DNA of 64,000 nt from contig CACJYD010000001.1 of assembly GCA_902597545.1 (NCBI GenBank), forward strand, positions 1 to 64,000, read 5' to 3'. Shown here one piece after another: positions 25,561 through 34,722 of this stretch. Position 1 is the first letter of the stretch. Every line of letters begins with the position of its first letter. The position numbers were made by a program, and so were the translations under genes. Under the pieces are notes generated by a model. It was not told the DNA's origin, did not search any database, and saw only the letters and a program-made list of their open reading frames with translations. This DNA comes from an uncultured Bacteroidota bacterium. Its GTDB lineage: Bacteria; Bacteroidota; Bacteroidia; Flavobacteriales; Flavobacteriaceae.

Positions 25561-27047
25561 AAAATCAAATTAGGTTACGGTTTGCGCCTAGCCCGACAGG
25601 ACCATTACACATTGGAGGACTACGCACAGCGCTGTTCAACTATTTATTTGCTAAAAAAATGGGGGGAGAATTGGTGCTTAGAATTGAAGATACTGACAAA
25701 AAAAGAACTGTTAAAAAAAGTCAAAAACATATTGAAGAATCCCTAAGTTGGTTAGGAATAGATTTTGACGAATCCACGTCAAAAGGTGGTGATTATGGGC
25801 CCTATAATCAAAGTGAGAGAGGATCAATATATATAAAGTATGTAAACGAACTGGTTGAAAAAGGTTTGGCATATTATGCTTTTGACACAACAGAAGCATT
25901 AGACTTAGAGAGAAAAAGTCATGAAAAAAAGGGGAAGACCTTTATTTACAACTCACATAATAGAGAAAAAGGCAGACTTGTCAACTCACTTGTTTTAAGC
26001 GAAAAAGAAACTCAAGAAAAAATTAAAAAAGGTCAATATGTTATAAGGTTTAAAACTCCTGCTGATAAGGTGATACATTTTGAAGATATTGTTAGGGGTA
26101 AACTTTCTGTTTCTACAAGGGACATTGATGATAAAATTTTATTTAAGTCTGACGGGATGCCAACCTATCATTTAGCAAATGTCGTAGATGATCATCTTAT
26201 GAAAATAAGCCACGTGATAAGGGGAGAAGAATGGCTGCCATCATTAGCTTTACATAATTTAATTTACAATGCTTTTGGCTGGGCATCACCAAAGTTTGCT
26301 CACCTACCTTTAATATTAAAGCCAACTGGTAAGGGGAAACTTTCAAAGAGAGATGGTGACCAATTTGGATTCCCTGTATATGCAATAAACTGGTTGGAGG
26401 AGAAGCTTTATAAAGGATTTAAAGAGTCGGGGTTTTTAGCTTCTGCTCTAATAAACTACATGGCATTTTTAGGATGGCGGCCACAGGGCGAGAACGAAGT
26501 TTATTCAATGTCAGAATTGATAACGGATTTTAGCCTTAATAACATCAATAAGGCAGGTGCAAAATTTGATCCTAAAAAGCTATTGTGGGTCAACGCTCAA
26601 CATATTCAAAAAACCAACATTAAAGATTTAATCGAACTGTGCTCTTCAAAAAACACTGACATAGAAAAAGGTGTGTTTGATAGGTTTTTAGAGATTGTTC
26701 GCCCTAGACTTGAGACAATTGACGGACTTAAAAAGAAGTTTCTATATCTGTTTGAAAGGCCAGGTATAAACAAAGACCTTGTCAGTAAAATGTCATCTAA
26801 AGAAACAATTAGTGCTATAAACGATTTTATTACTGAACTAAAATCAAATAAAGCAAATAAAGCACAAAGCTTAAAAGAGATGTTGTCTAAGTCTGTAGAA
26901 AGATCAGGGGCCAAATTTGGAAAAACTTTGGGGTTTTGCAGGGCGTCAATTGTTGGCAAAATGGAGGGTCCAGATGTTTTTGAAATGATGGAGTTTATTG
27001 GCAGTGAAGAAACTCTTGACAGGCTTACATTATGCGTGAATATTTAA
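25557..27047 (+). CDS. gltX: Glutamate-tRNA ligase
   Basis: 496-residue class I aminoacyl-tRNA synthetase charging tRNA-Glu. HIGH-type motif PSPTGPLHIGGLRTALFNYL near residues 11-30 and KMSKS-type motif KLSKRDGDQFGFPVY about residue 262. C-terminal anticodon-binding domain of the usual size. Coupled to alkB by a 4-base overlap, an odd pairing for a housekeeping gene. A separate glnS downstream shows that tRNA-Gln is charged directly. Confidence 0.97.
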   Translation: MKNQIRLRFAPSPTGPLHIGGLRTALFNYLFAKKMGGELVLRIEDTDKKRTVKKSQKHIEESLSWLGIDFDESTSKGGDYGPYNQSERGSIYIKYVNELVEKGLAYYAFDTTEALDLERKSHEKKGKTFIYNSHNREKGRLVNSLVLSEKETQEKIKKGQYVIRFKTPADKVIHFEDIVRGKLSVSTRDIDDKILFKSDGMPTYHLANVVDDHLMKISHVIRGEEWLPSLALHNLIYNAFGWASPKFAHLPLILKPTGKGKLSKRDGDQFGFPVYAINWLEEKLYKGFKESGFLASALINYMAFLGWRPQGENEVYSMSELITDFSLNNINKAGAKFDPKKLLWVNAQHIQKTNIKDLIELCSSKNTDIEKGVFDRFLEIVRPRLETIDGLKKKFLYLFERPGINKDLVSKMSSKETISAINDFITELKSNKANKAQSLKEMLSKSVERSGAKFGKTLGFCRASIVGKMEGPDVFEMMEFIGSEETLDRLTLCVNI

Positions 27048-27109
27048 CATAAGCGTAATCTTTACCTATAGCATATAATCTGTTTTTTTCGTAAATTAAT
27101 AAGAAAAAC

Positions 27110-28057
27110 ATGTTATACTATATTTTTATAATTCTATTTATTGTACTAGTGCTTTTTGGCACTTTATTTATTGTTAAACAACAGTCTGCAGCTGTTGTTG
27201 AACGATTCGGAAAATTTATCAGCGTTAGACAGTCGGGGCTTCAGATTAAGATTCCAATTGTTGACAGGGTAGCGGGAAGATTGAGCTTAAGGGTTCAACA
27301 ACTTGATGTTGTGGTAGAAACGAAAACAAAAGATGATGTTTTTGTTAAGGTAAAAGTTTCTGTACAGTTTAAAGTGATAAAAGACAAAGTATATGATGCT
27401 TTTTACAAACTGGACTTTCCACAAGACCAGATAACATCTTATGTTTTTGATGTTGTTCGTGCTGAAGTGCCAAAGATGATATTAGATGATGTTTTTGAAA
27501 AAAAGGATGATATCGCTATAGCCGTAAAGGGTGAGCTCAACGATGCAATGATAAATTATGGTTTTGATATTATAAAAACACTTGTTACTGATATTGATCC
27601 TGATGCTCAGGTTAAAGAATCTATGAACAGAATAAACGCTTCAGAAAGAGAAAAAGTAGCGGCTCAATTTGAAGGGGATGCGCAAAGAATCTTGATTGTT
27701 GAAAGAGCAAAGGCAGAAGCCGAGAGCAAAAGACTTCAAGGTCAAGGTATAGCAGATCAAAGACGAGAAATTGCTAGGGGTCTTGAAGATTCTGTAAAGG
27801 TTTTAAACAATGTGGATATTAATTCACAAGAAGCCTCAGCGCTAATTGTTGTCACACAGCATTACGACACGCTACAGTCCGTAGGTTCTGCGAGTAATAG
27901 CAATTTGATTCTTATGCCAAATTCACCACAGGCTGGTTCAGAAATGCTCAACAATATGGTGGCTTCATTTACTGCAAGCAATCAAATAGGTGAACAAATG
28001 AAAAAGGCGGCTAAAGAAAAGGAAGCTGAGGAGTCAAAGAAAAACAACGAGGCGTAG
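27110..28057 (+). CDS. SPFH/band 7 (stomatin-like) membrane protein
   Basis: 315-residue member of the prohibitin/stomatin/flotillin superfamily. N-terminal membrane anchor (about 2-21, MLYYIFIILFIVLVLFGTLF) followed by the SPFH domain: QQSAAVVERFGKF, GLQIKIPIVDRVAGRLSLR, and a coiled-coil with AQRILIVERAKAEAESKRLQ. Resembles QmcA/HflK-type proteins that assemble rings at the inner membrane and affect FtsH or membrane order. Its stop is directly adjacent to that of convergent glnS. Confidence 0.9.
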   Translation: MLYYIFIILFIVLVLFGTLFIVKQQSAAVVERFGKFISVRQSGLQIKIPIVDRVAGRLSLRVQQLDVVVETKTKDDVFVKVKVSVQFKVIKDKVYDAFYKLDFPQDQITSYVFDVVRAEVPKMILDDVFEKKDDIAIAVKGELNDAMINYGFDIIKTLVTDIDPDAQVKESMNRINASEREKVAAQFEGDAQRILIVERAKAEAESKRLQGQGIADQRREIARGLEDSVKVLNNVDINSQEASALIVVTQHYDTLQSVGSASNSNLILMPNSPQAGSEMLNNMVASFTASNQIGEQMKKAAKEKEAEESKKNNEA

Positions 28058-29725
28058 TTAATTCTTTTTTTTCCAATTATCTCTCAGTGACACCGTTTTA
28101 TTAAAGACGTGTTTGTCTTTTGTTGAGTCAGTGTCTTTTATGTAATATCCTTTTCTCTGAAATTGAAAAGAATCCATAATGTCTGAATTAGAAAGTTCTT
28201 CTTCACCAAAACCATTAAAAATTTTAATGGAATCTTTATTTATGGCTGACTCTAAATCATCAGAGGAAAAATCTCCAGGTGAGGGATGTTCAAAAAGACG
28301 GTCGTATTCCCTAATTTCAACTGGAACATTTGACTCACAAGAGACCCAGTGCAGGGTTCCTTTAACTTTTCTCTGACTTTCTAGAGAGCCTGAGCCGCTT
28401 TTAGATTTTGGATCATAAGTGCATATAACCTCAATGATATTCCCGTCGGAATCTTTTATTATATCTTCGGCTTTAATTATATAAGCCCCCTTTAATCTCA
28501 CTTCGTTTCCGGGTGAAAGTCTAAAATACTTTTTTGGCGGGTCTTCTAAAAAGTCTGTCTTTTCTATATAAACCTCTTTTGAAAAAATCACGCTTCTAGA
28601 GCCTGCCTCAGGGTTTTCAGGATTGTTAACAAGCATTAGTTCTTCTTTTTGATCGCTAGGATAATTAGTTATGATTAATTTCAAAGGGGCCTGCACAACC
28701 ATTAGTCTATTGCATTTTTGGTTTAAATCTTCCCTAATACAAAACTCCAAAAGAGACATCTCTATTATGTTTTCTCTTTTTGCAACTCCAGCGGTAGTAA
28801 CGAATTTTTTAAGAGATTCTGGGGTATAACCTCTTCGTCTTAACCCAGATATTGTAGGCATCCTAGGGTCGTCCCATCCAGACACAAAACCACCTTCAAC
28901 TAAGGAGAGTAGTTTTCGTTTAGAAGTAATTGTGTGGCTAAGATTAAGTCTGGCAAACTCTCTTTGTTTTGGTCTAATTTTACTTTTATCAACCACTTGG
29001 TCTAAAAACCAGTCGTAAAGATCTCTATGCGGCTTAAACTCGAGTGTACATAAAGAGTGTGAAACTTGCTCAATATAGTCTGACTCACCATGTGTCCAAT
29101 CATACATAGGATAAATTTTCCATGTGTTTTTTGTTCTTGGGTGTGGGCTATTAATTACCCTGTAAATGACAGGATCTCTCATTAGCATGTTGGATGACGA
29201 CATGCTTATCTTGGCTCTTAAAACATGTTCGCCTTGTTTGAAATCGCCATTTTTCATTTTTAGAAAAAGCTCTAAACTTTCTTCAACTGGCCTGTCTCTA
29301 TATGGGCTCTCAGATCCTGGCTTAGTTGGCGTTCCTTTCTGATCAGCAATTTCTAAAGAGGTTTGTGAATCAACATAAGCCTTACCCTTATTTATTAATT
29401 CAACAGCCCATTCGTGCAAGAGATCGAAATAATCAGACGCGTAACATTCTTTGTCCCACTTATAACCTAGCCATGACACATCGTTTTTAATAGCGTCGAT
29501 GTAAATTTGATCTTCATTTTCAGGGTTTGTATCGTCAAATCTTAAATTAATTTTTGCTCCATACTTTTTAGCAAGCTCAAAGTTTAAAACAATTGCTTTA
29601 ACGTGGCCTATGTGAAGAAAACCGTTTGGTTCGGGTGGGAACCTAAACTGTAGCTTAGATTTATCAAAACCTGAGCTCAAGTCCTCGTCAATAATTTGTT
29701 CGATAAAATTTTTTCCCTTATCCAT
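28058..29725 (-). CDS. glnS: Glutamine-tRNA ligase
   Basis: 555-residue class I synthetase charging tRNA-Gln. HIGH-type motif FPPEPNGFLHIGHVKAI (about 29-45), KMSKS-type TITSKRKLLSLVEGG, then two C-terminal beta-barrel anticodon domains. Normal length. Shares an ancestor with GltX but the tRNA-specific segments (RFDDTNPENED, YPMYDWTHGESDYIE) are those of GlnS. Promoter -7 box 7 bases upstream of the ATG. Confidence 0.97.
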   Translation of the reverse strand: MDKGKNFIEQIIDEDLSSGFDKSKLQFRFPPEPNGFLHIGHVKAIVLNFELAKKYGAKINLRFDDTNPENEDQIYIDAIKNDVSWLGYKWDKECYASDYFDLLHEWAVELINKGKAYVDSQTSLEIADQKGTPTKPGSESPYRDRPVEESLELFLKMKNGDFKQGEHVLRAKISMSSSNMLMRDPVIYRVINSPHPRTKNTWKIYPMYDWTHGESDYIEQVSHSLCTLEFKPHRDLYDWFLDQVVDKSKIRPKQREFARLNLSHTITSKRKLLSLVEGGFVSGWDDPRMPTISGLRRRGYTPESLKKFVTTAGVAKRENIIEMSLLEFCIREDLNQKCNRLMVVQAPLKLIITNYPSDQKEELMLVNNPENPEAGSRSVIFSKEVYIEKTDFLEDPPKKYFRLSPGNEVRLKGAYIIKAEDIIKDSDGNIIEVICTYDPKSKSGSGSLESQRKVKGTLHWVSCESNVPVEIREYDRLFEHPSPGDFSSDDLESAINKDSIKIFNGFGEEELSNSDIMDSFQFQRKGYYIKDTDSTKDKHVFNKTVSLRDNWKKKN

Positions 29726-29732
29726 AAAAAAT

Positions 29733-29740
29733 CAAAGTTA
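29733..29740 (-). promoter_or_regulatory. Putative -7 box for glnS
   Basis: Minus-strand TAACTTTG ends 7 bases before the glnS ATG at 29725. Confidence 0.45.
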
Positions 29741-29767
29741 AATAAATTCTTCTTGCGCTTTTAAAAT

Positions 29768-29775
29768 TATATTTG
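29768..29775 (+). promoter_or_regulatory. Putative -7 box for folB
   Basis: TATATTTG ends 4 bases before the GTG at 29780; divergent from the glnS box. Confidence 0.5.
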
Positions 29776-29779
29776 TTAT

Positions 29780-30145
29780 GTGTATAAAATTCATGTAGAA
29801 AATATAAGAACTAAATCTTATCATGGTTGTTTAAAAGAGGAGGGAATAATTGGAGGAGAATACAGAACCGATGTTTGGGTCAAATTAAAAGACAACTATA
29901 GGGTCTCAAAAGACGAGCTTGAAGAAACTGTTGACTATGGAATGGTTACAAAAATAGTTGTTGATGAGATGGGCTCAAGATCTAAGTTAATAGAGTCTGT
30001 TTGTGAGAGGATCGTTGATAAAGTTGTGGCTTTGTCTTCAAATATTTTATGGGTTAAAACAAAAGTTTGTAAAATAAACCCGCCAATTGATGGTGATGTG
30101 GAAAATGTAAGTGTTGAAATTAAAAAAGAGGGGAGACTTACATAA
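29780..30145 (+). CDS. folB: Dihydroneopterin aldolase
   Basis: 121-residue folate-pathway enzyme converting dihydroneopterin to hydroxymethyl-dihydropterin and glycolaldehyde. Family features: IHVENIRTKSYHGCLKEEG at the N-terminus, EETVDYGMVTKIV in the middle and LIESVCERIVDKV. The start is GTG at 29780; the ATG two bases upstream is in another frame and soon hits a stop. Family length is about 120 residues. Confidence 0.9.
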   Translation: MYKIHVENIRTKSYHGCLKEEGIIGGEYRTDVWVKLKDNYRVSKDELEETVDYGMVTKIVVDEMGSRSKLIESVCERIVDKVVALSSNILWVKTKVCKINPPIDGDVENVSVEIKKEGRLT

Positions 30146-30152
30146 ATTATTA

Positions 30153-30160
30153 TATTTTTG
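30153..30160 (+). promoter_or_regulatory. Putative -7 box for tRNA-Cys
   Basis: TATTTTTG fits TAnnTTTG and ends 10 bases before the tRNA 5' end at 30171. Confidence 0.4.
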
Positions 30161-30170
30161 CATTCCTTAA

Positions 30171-30241
30171 GGCACTGTGGCCGAGTGGCTAGGCAGAGCT
30201 CTGCAAAAGCTTGTACAGCGGTTCGAATCCGCTCGGTGCCT
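30171..30241 (+). tRNA. tRNA-Cys (GCA)
   Basis: 71-base tRNA folded by eye. Acceptor GGCACTG pairs with CGGTGCC (one T-G wobble). D stem is GCC/GGC. Anticodon stem GAGCT/AGCTT encloses the loop CTGCAAA, giving anticodon GCA for cysteine. T arm is AGCGG-TTCGAAT-CCGCT. Discriminator base is T, as expected for tRNA-Cys. The CCA end is not encoded. Confidence 0.96.
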
Positions 30242-30242
30242 C

Positions 30243-30265
30243 AACCCCTTTAATGGGGTTTTTTT
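30243..30265 (+). terminator. Rho-independent terminator after tRNA-Cys
   Basis: Stem AACCCC (30243-30248) and GGGGTT (30255-30260) around TTTAAT, followed by five T. It directly abuts the tRNA and touches the last base pairs of the convergent LysE-like gene. Confidence 0.85.
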
Positions 30266-30878
30266 ATATCCCTTTATAAACCAAGTAAAGTCCGCAAACA
30301 AATATTAGAATGTTTAAGCCTTGTTTGATTTTGAAAAGAATAGCATCAGTTAGTTTTGACTTTAGCTTGCTTGCTAAATAATATTTACAGAGATTAACTG
30401 ACACATACGTTCCAACAGTTAATAAAAAGAAAGTCCATGTTTTAACTGGATTCATTTCAAATTTGGGTCCGATAACAAACAGTACTCCAGTCCAAAAGAA
30501 AAGAACCGCCACATTGATTATGTTCAGCAAAAACCCTTTGATTGGAAAGGAAATTAAATTCTGTTCATCAACTGCTTTGCCTTTTTTAATTTTATTTTTC
30601 TTTTGCTGGGTTTTAATAAAAGAAAGCAAACCGTATGACGAAAGCATTACTCCTCCTAAAATAAATAGTGCTGGCTGGTTTTGCTCCGTAATAATTTTGC
30701 TAGCACCTAAATATGCCACTGTAAAGAAAACAAAGTCAGAAAAAACCACGCCTAGATCCATGAAAAAAGCTTTTTTTAAACCTTTGGAAATACTGGTTTC
30801 TAAAAGAATAAAAAATAATGGGCCAAACGAAAAAGACAAGATGAATCCTAAGGGGAAAGCTGCTAAATAATCTGCCAT
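30264..30878 (-). CDS. LysE/RhtB-type amino-acid exporter
   Basis: 204-residue inner-membrane protein with about six hydrophobic helices. The N-terminal FPLGFILSFSFGPLFFILLE resembles the LysE/RhtB consensus, with a Lys-rich loop near residues 90-105 before the second helix triplet. Likely exports amino acids or related metabolites by proton exchange; substrate not predictable. Ends inside the tail of the tRNA-Cys terminator. Confidence 0.8.
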   Translation of the reverse strand: MADYLAAFPLGFILSFSFGPLFFILLETSISKGLKKAFFMDLGVVFSDFVFFTVAYLGASKIITEQNQPALFILGGVMLSSYGLLSFIKTQQKKNKIKKGKAVDEQNLISFPIKGFLLNIINVAVLFFWTGVLFVIGPKFEMNPVKTWTFFLLTVGTYVSVNLCKYYLASKLKSKLTDAILFKIKQGLNILIFVCGLYLVYKGI

Positions 30879-30896
30879 GTCATATAAAATTAACCT

Positions 30897-32993
30897 TTAT
30901 TCTTTTCTTTCTAAAATTTTAAAGTCAATGTGTTTTTTATCAAGGTCTGTTCCAATAACTTTAATTATTACCTCGTCCCCAAAAGAATATTCTTCATGTG
31001 TGTTCTGACCAACCACCTTGTTGTTTTTATGGTCATAAACAAAGTAATCATTTGGAATGTCTTTCATTCTAACAAGACCTTCACATTTGTTTTCTTTTAT
31101 TTCAACAAAAACACCACGCTCATTCATTCCTGAAACTATTGCCATAAATTTTTGGTTGATTCTTTTAGACATATATTTAACCTGCATCATTTTTGTAGAA
31201 GCTCTCTCTGCCTTGGTTGCGGTTTCTTCCATTTTACTACAGTGTAAACAAGAGTTTTCTAAGTCTTCTTGTTTTGGAGTCTGCTTTAAAATAATAGAGG
31301 ACAACAGCCTGTGAACAATTACATCGGGGTATCTTCTTATAGGTGATGTAAAGTGAGTGTAATCATTAAAGCCTAAACCAAAATGTCCAATGTTATTGGT
31401 GCTATATTTTGCCTTACTCATAGACCTGATAACCATCATATCAAGAATGTTTTTTTCTGGATTATTTTCTGCCTTTTTTAGTAATGAGTTTATGGCTACA
31501 TTTATGTTTTTTACATTTGATAATTTAACATAATATCCAAGGTTTTTTGCAAACCTTTCTAGTTCTATAATTTTTTCTTCATCAGGATAATCGTGGATCC
31601 TAAACACAGCTGTTCTGTTTTTTTCTTTTATCTTTTTTGCCACTAATACATTTGCCAACAACATAAACTCTTCAATCAAAAAGTTAGCTTGTTTTTGTTT
31701 TTTTATTTTATAATCTGTTGGCTCACCCTGATCGTTAACAACAAACCTTACCTCCTCTTTATTAAAAAAAACTGACCCTTCATTTTTTCTTTTTTCTTTA
31801 AGCTTTAAAGCAACTGTGTTCAAATGAAGTATAGCTTCAACAAGTTCTTTTGACAATGATCTTTTCTTTTTGCTAATTGTCACTTCTGCAGGTAATTTTT
31901 CTGTTTTATTTTCAATGACATGTTGCGCCTCTTGATAAGACATTCTTTCATTTGAGTTAATCAAACACTTTGAAAACTGTTTGCTTATAATATTGAAATT
32001 ATTATCAATCTCAACTAAAACTGAAAACACGTTTTTATCTTCATTTGGATTTAAAGAACACAAGTCATTAGACAGAATTTCTGGCAACATTGGAACCACT
32101 CTGTCTGAAAGATAAACACTTGTTGCTCGTTTTTTTGCTTCTTTATCAAGCAGTGTGTCTTTCTCTAAATAATGAGTAACATCAGCTATGTGTATTCCAA
32201 TTTCTACATTATTGTTTTTTAATTTTTTAAAGGATAGTGCATCGTCAAAATCTTTAGCGTCGTCTGGATCAATTGTAAATGTTAGTGTATTTCTTAAATC
32301 TTTCCTTTTAATAATTGACGCTTTTACCTTTGATATTTTATTGGCTTCTTTTAAAACCTCCTTTGAAAAAAAATAAGGAAGATTATACTCTTCTAAAATT
32401 GCGTGTATTTGTGTATTTGTTTCTTCTTTATTTCCTATTATTTTTAAAATTTTTCCCTCTGGCAAAGAGTATTTCCAATCAGTAATGTGCGCACTTACAA
32501 TATCATCTTCTTTACATTCTCCTTTAACTATTATATCAAAATCTAAATTTGAGTTTTTTAGCAAATTAACTTTACCGTCTTTTTTTATATGACCAACGTA
32601 TTTAATTAATTCTCTATCTTTTAAACTGGCTATTCTAATCTTTTCTTTTTTATCAATCCAATAATAAACTATATCACCTTCTAAAAAACCTGTTTTTTCA
32701 CTTTTAGTTAATTTAAATTCAATAGAAGTCTCAATATCAACTAAAGTTTTTACTCTTTTTTTTATAATACCAACCAGGTACCTTTTGTTTTTGTTATAAA
32801 TGTATTTTCCACGTCCAGATTCTTTTATGTAAGCTTTTCTTAAAAGAGAAAAAAGCATTTTCATTAATTCTCTTTCTTCTATTTTAGTTCCTATAAAATA
32901 TCTTATTTGTTTTAGATTAAATGTCTTTTTGGGGTTTTCAAAAAACAAAAAAGTTATTTTTTTTTCTAATATTTCTGTATTGATCTTAAACAT
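30897..32993 (-). CDS. rnr: Ribonuclease R
   Basis: 698-residue processive 3'-5' exoribonuclease of the RNB family. Domains in order: helix-turn-helix-like N-terminus (1-70), cold-shock domains (about 75-220), the RNB catalytic core with TIDPDDAKDFDDALSF (four metal-binding aspartates) near 245, and a C-terminal S1 domain (MAIVSGMNERGVFVEIKEN). Degrades structured RNA including rRNA fragments and tmRNA-tagged messages. Eighteen bases upstream of the LysE-like gene on the same strand. Confidence 0.95.
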   Translation of the reverse strand: MFKINTEILEKKITFLFFENPKKTFNLKQIRYFIGTKIEERELMKMLFSLLRKAYIKESGRGKYIYNKNKRYLVGIIKKRVKTLVDIETSIEFKLTKSEKTGFLEGDIVYYWIDKKEKIRIASLKDRELIKYVGHIKKDGKVNLLKNSNLDFDIIVKGECKEDDIVSAHITDWKYSLPEGKILKIIGNKEETNTQIHAILEEYNLPYFFSKEVLKEANKISKVKASIIKRKDLRNTLTFTIDPDDAKDFDDALSFKKLKNNNVEIGIHIADVTHYLEKDTLLDKEAKKRATSVYLSDRVVPMLPEILSNDLCSLNPNEDKNVFSVLVEIDNNFNIISKQFSKCLINSNERMSYQEAQHVIENKTEKLPAEVTISKKKRSLSKELVEAILHLNTVALKLKEKRKNEGSVFFNKEEVRFVVNDQGEPTDYKIKKQKQANFLIEEFMLLANVLVAKKIKEKNRTAVFRIHDYPDEEKIIELERFAKNLGYYVKLSNVKNINVAINSLLKKAENNPEKNILDMMVIRSMSKAKYSTNNIGHFGLGFNDYTHFTSPIRRYPDVIVHRLLSSIILKQTPKQEDLENSCLHCSKMEETATKAERASTKMMQVKYMSKRINQKFMAIVSGMNERGVFVEIKENKCEGLVRMKDIPNDYFVYDHKNNKVVGQNTHEEYSFGDEVIIKVIGTDLDKKHIDFKILERKE

Positions 32994-33358
32994 AAATCTT
33001 AAGTAAAAGTAGTTTTATATTTTGGTAGAAAAACAGTTAACAACAATTTTTTATTCATCATAATTATATAATATTTAATTTAAAATTTATATGATTATTA
33101 TTGCTTGTTGAAATCTATAATAACTTAATTAAAACATCTTCCTACTTACTTTATTAACTAGAAACAAACAATGCAATGTTTATATAAATTAAATGATAAT
33201 CAATTATTTGCGGATGTTATCAAGACAAGTTGAAAAGGGTATATATTGATAAATAATAAAAACATTTTTGTCAATAATTAGCTTAATTTTGTTTATATAA
33301 TCTAATAAAGCAAAGCTTTTTAAATTAGTTAACAATTATTAACAAATAAACCGCAGAT
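32994..33358. other. 365-base non-coding gap between rnr and rpiB
   Basis: Divergent, very AT-rich spacer with no ORF of note. It holds a possible rpiB -7 box (TAATTTTG, 33284-33291). I see no tRNA, riboswitch-like structure or DnaA-box cluster. It is the largest non-coding stretch in the window. Confidence 0.7.
33284..33291 (+). promoter_or_regulatory. Possible -7 box for rpiB
   Basis: TAATTTTG matches TAnnTTTG and would give a leader of about 60 bases. A TTG lies 13 bases upstream, shorter than the usual spacing. Confidence 0.3.
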
Positions 33359-33787
33359 ATGAACATACTTATATCAAATGATCACGCAGGCACGGAACTA
33401 AAAAAAGAAATAGTTGAGCATATTAAAGCAAAAGGTCATTCGGTAAAAAATTATGGGGATGATAGTGGTGAAAGTGTAGACTACCCAGACTTTATTCACC
33501 CGCTTGCTAAACAGGTTTCTGAAAACAACGAAGAAACAGGCATCATAATTTGTGGATCTGGAAATGGAGTAAGCATGGTTGCAAACAAATACAACGGAGT
33601 AAGAGCTGCAATATGTTGGAATAAAGAGCTGGCGTCGCTTTCAAGACAGCACAATAACGCTAATGTATTAAGCTTGCCAGCAAGGTTTTTAACAACAGAG
33701 GAAGCAATCGAAATAGTAGATGTTTTTTTAACCACAGATTTCGAGGGAGGAAGACACGAAAGAAGGGTTAATAAAATTAACAAATAG
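33359..33787 (+). CDS. rpiB: Ribose-5-phosphate isomerase B
   Basis: 142-residue RpiB/LacA/LacB-family isomerase interconverting ribose- and ribulose-5-phosphate in the pentose phosphate pathway. N-terminal ISNDHAGTELKKEI and the active-site IICGSGNGVSMVANK with its cysteine are clear, followed by GVRAAICWN. First gene of a short run with the GNAT and zinc-ribbon-like genes. Confidence 0.95.
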   Translation: MNILISNDHAGTELKKEIVEHIKAKGHSVKNYGDDSGESVDYPDFIHPLAKQVSENNEETGIIICGSGNGVSMVANKYNGVRAAICWNKELASLSRQHNNANVLSLPARFLTTEEAIEIVDVFLTTDFEGGRHERRVNKINK

Positions 33788-33795
33788 GAGTGTCT

Positions 33796-34236
33796 ATGAC
33801 CCTAGAAGTAAAGCCTTGGAACGAACTCTCACGAAAAGAAATCAATGATATCTTTAGTTTAAGATCTGAAGTTTTCATTGTAGAGCAAGAATGCGCCTAT
33901 CAAGATGTTGACGGAAAGGACAAATATGCAGACCATGTTATGCTTCACGTAGACAACGAGCTCGTGGGTTACACAAGAGTATTTCCTGAAAACACATATT
34001 TTAAAGAAGCTTCTTTTGGAAGAGCAGTAGTAAAAAAAAATCATAGAGGAGAGGGGTATGGCCACTTGTTAGTTGATAAATCATTAGAGCATTTAAAATC
34101 CAAAAAACAATCACCAATAAAAATTTCTGCGCAATCTTATTTAAAAGAATTTTATGCATCACATGGCTTTATAGCTAAAGGCGATGAGTATATGGAAGAT
34201 GGAATTCCACACACAGCAATGTGTCGATATTTATGA
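33796..34236 (+). CDS. GNAT acetyltransferase, ElaA-like
   Basis: 146 residues from the ATG at 33796; a GTG at 33790 is possible, but GGAG just upstream favours the ATG. N-terminal IFSLRSEVFIVEQECAYQDVDGKD is the ElaA-type signature; the acetyl-CoA loop is VVKKNHRGEGYGHLL. Substrate unknown. 8 bases after rpiB. Its stop overlaps the next small gene in ATGA. Confidence 0.9.
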   Translation: MTLEVKPWNELSRKEINDIFSLRSEVFIVEQECAYQDVDGKDKYADHVMLHVDNELVGYTRVFPENTYFKEASFGRAVVKKNHRGEGYGHLLVDKSLEHLKSKKQSPIKISAQSYLKEFYASHGFIAKGDEYMEDGIPHTAMCRYL

Positions 34237-34394
34237 GAGAAAAACATTGTGAAATTTGTAATAATTCATTTCCTACAATGTTTAGAATCCAGTATAAACC
34301 AAATAAAATCTGGGTTTTTGTTTGCGAAACCTGCTTAATTTCTGTAAAAGAAAACAATCCATATTATAAATATGGAGGTACATGGAAAAAATAA
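34233..34394 (+). CDS. 53-residue zinc-ribbon-like protein
   Basis: Small ORF starting at ATG 34233, overlapping the GNAT stop by 4 bases and ending at TAA 34392-34394. Two CxxC knuckles, CEIC (residues 6-9) and CETC (31-34), 21 residues apart would hold one zinc. The tail NNPYYKYGGTWKK is rich in aromatic residues. Coding support: translational coupling, knuckle spacing, a clean end 4 bases before the convergent rnpA end. I recall similar small proteins in Bacteroidota but no assigned function; an RNA- or protein-binding role is possible. Confidence 0.75.
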   Translation: MREKHCEICNNSFPTMFRIQYKPNKIWVFVCETCLISVKENNPYYKYGGTWKK

Positions 34395-34398
34395 ATAA

Positions 34399-34722
34399 TT
34401 AAAGTTTTTTGCTCAAACCCTCAATTCTTCTTTTTATTTCATTTGAATTAAGAACCTTTTTTGAGGTATATATTAAAAAAAACGAAACCCCTTTCGATAA
34501 AAACCCAGTAAGCTTTACATTTTTTGCTTGCTCTTTTAACCTCCTTTTTATAAGGTTCCTGTCAACAGCTAATGGAAAGAGCTTTTTAGACACACTCACT
34601 CCATATTTTATCTCATCGTCTTTAAAATCATGCCCCTTAAACAATAAGCCGTCTGCTTTTATTATAAAACCCTTTTCAAAAATGGTTTCAATTTTTTTCT
34701 TGTTCTTCAAGTAAAGAGCCAT
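34399..34722 (-). CDS. rnpA: Ribonuclease P protein component
   Basis: 107-residue protein subunit of RNase P, which matures tRNA 5' ends. The basic RNA-binding helix DRNLIKRRLKEQ is the RnpA signature, preceded by GVSVSKKLFPLA. I use the ATG at 34722; it overlaps the upstream peptidase stop by one base (TGATG), so it is translationally coupled. The usual partner rpmH is not adjacent. Confidence 0.95.
   Translation of the reverse strand: MALYLKNKKKIETIFEKGFIIKADGLLFKGHDFKDDEIKYGVSVSKKLFPLAVDRNLIKRRLKEQAKNVKLTGFLSKGVSFFLIYTSKKVLNSNEIKRRIEGLSKKL

Noticed and set aside
26206-26221. CACGTG in gltX as parS
   Set aside because: Core only, with neither arm matching.
32994-33358. Possible replication origin in the large AT-rich spacer
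   Set aside because: No cluster of DnaA boxes; the best candidate has two mismatches. AT-richness alone is typical of this genome's spacers.
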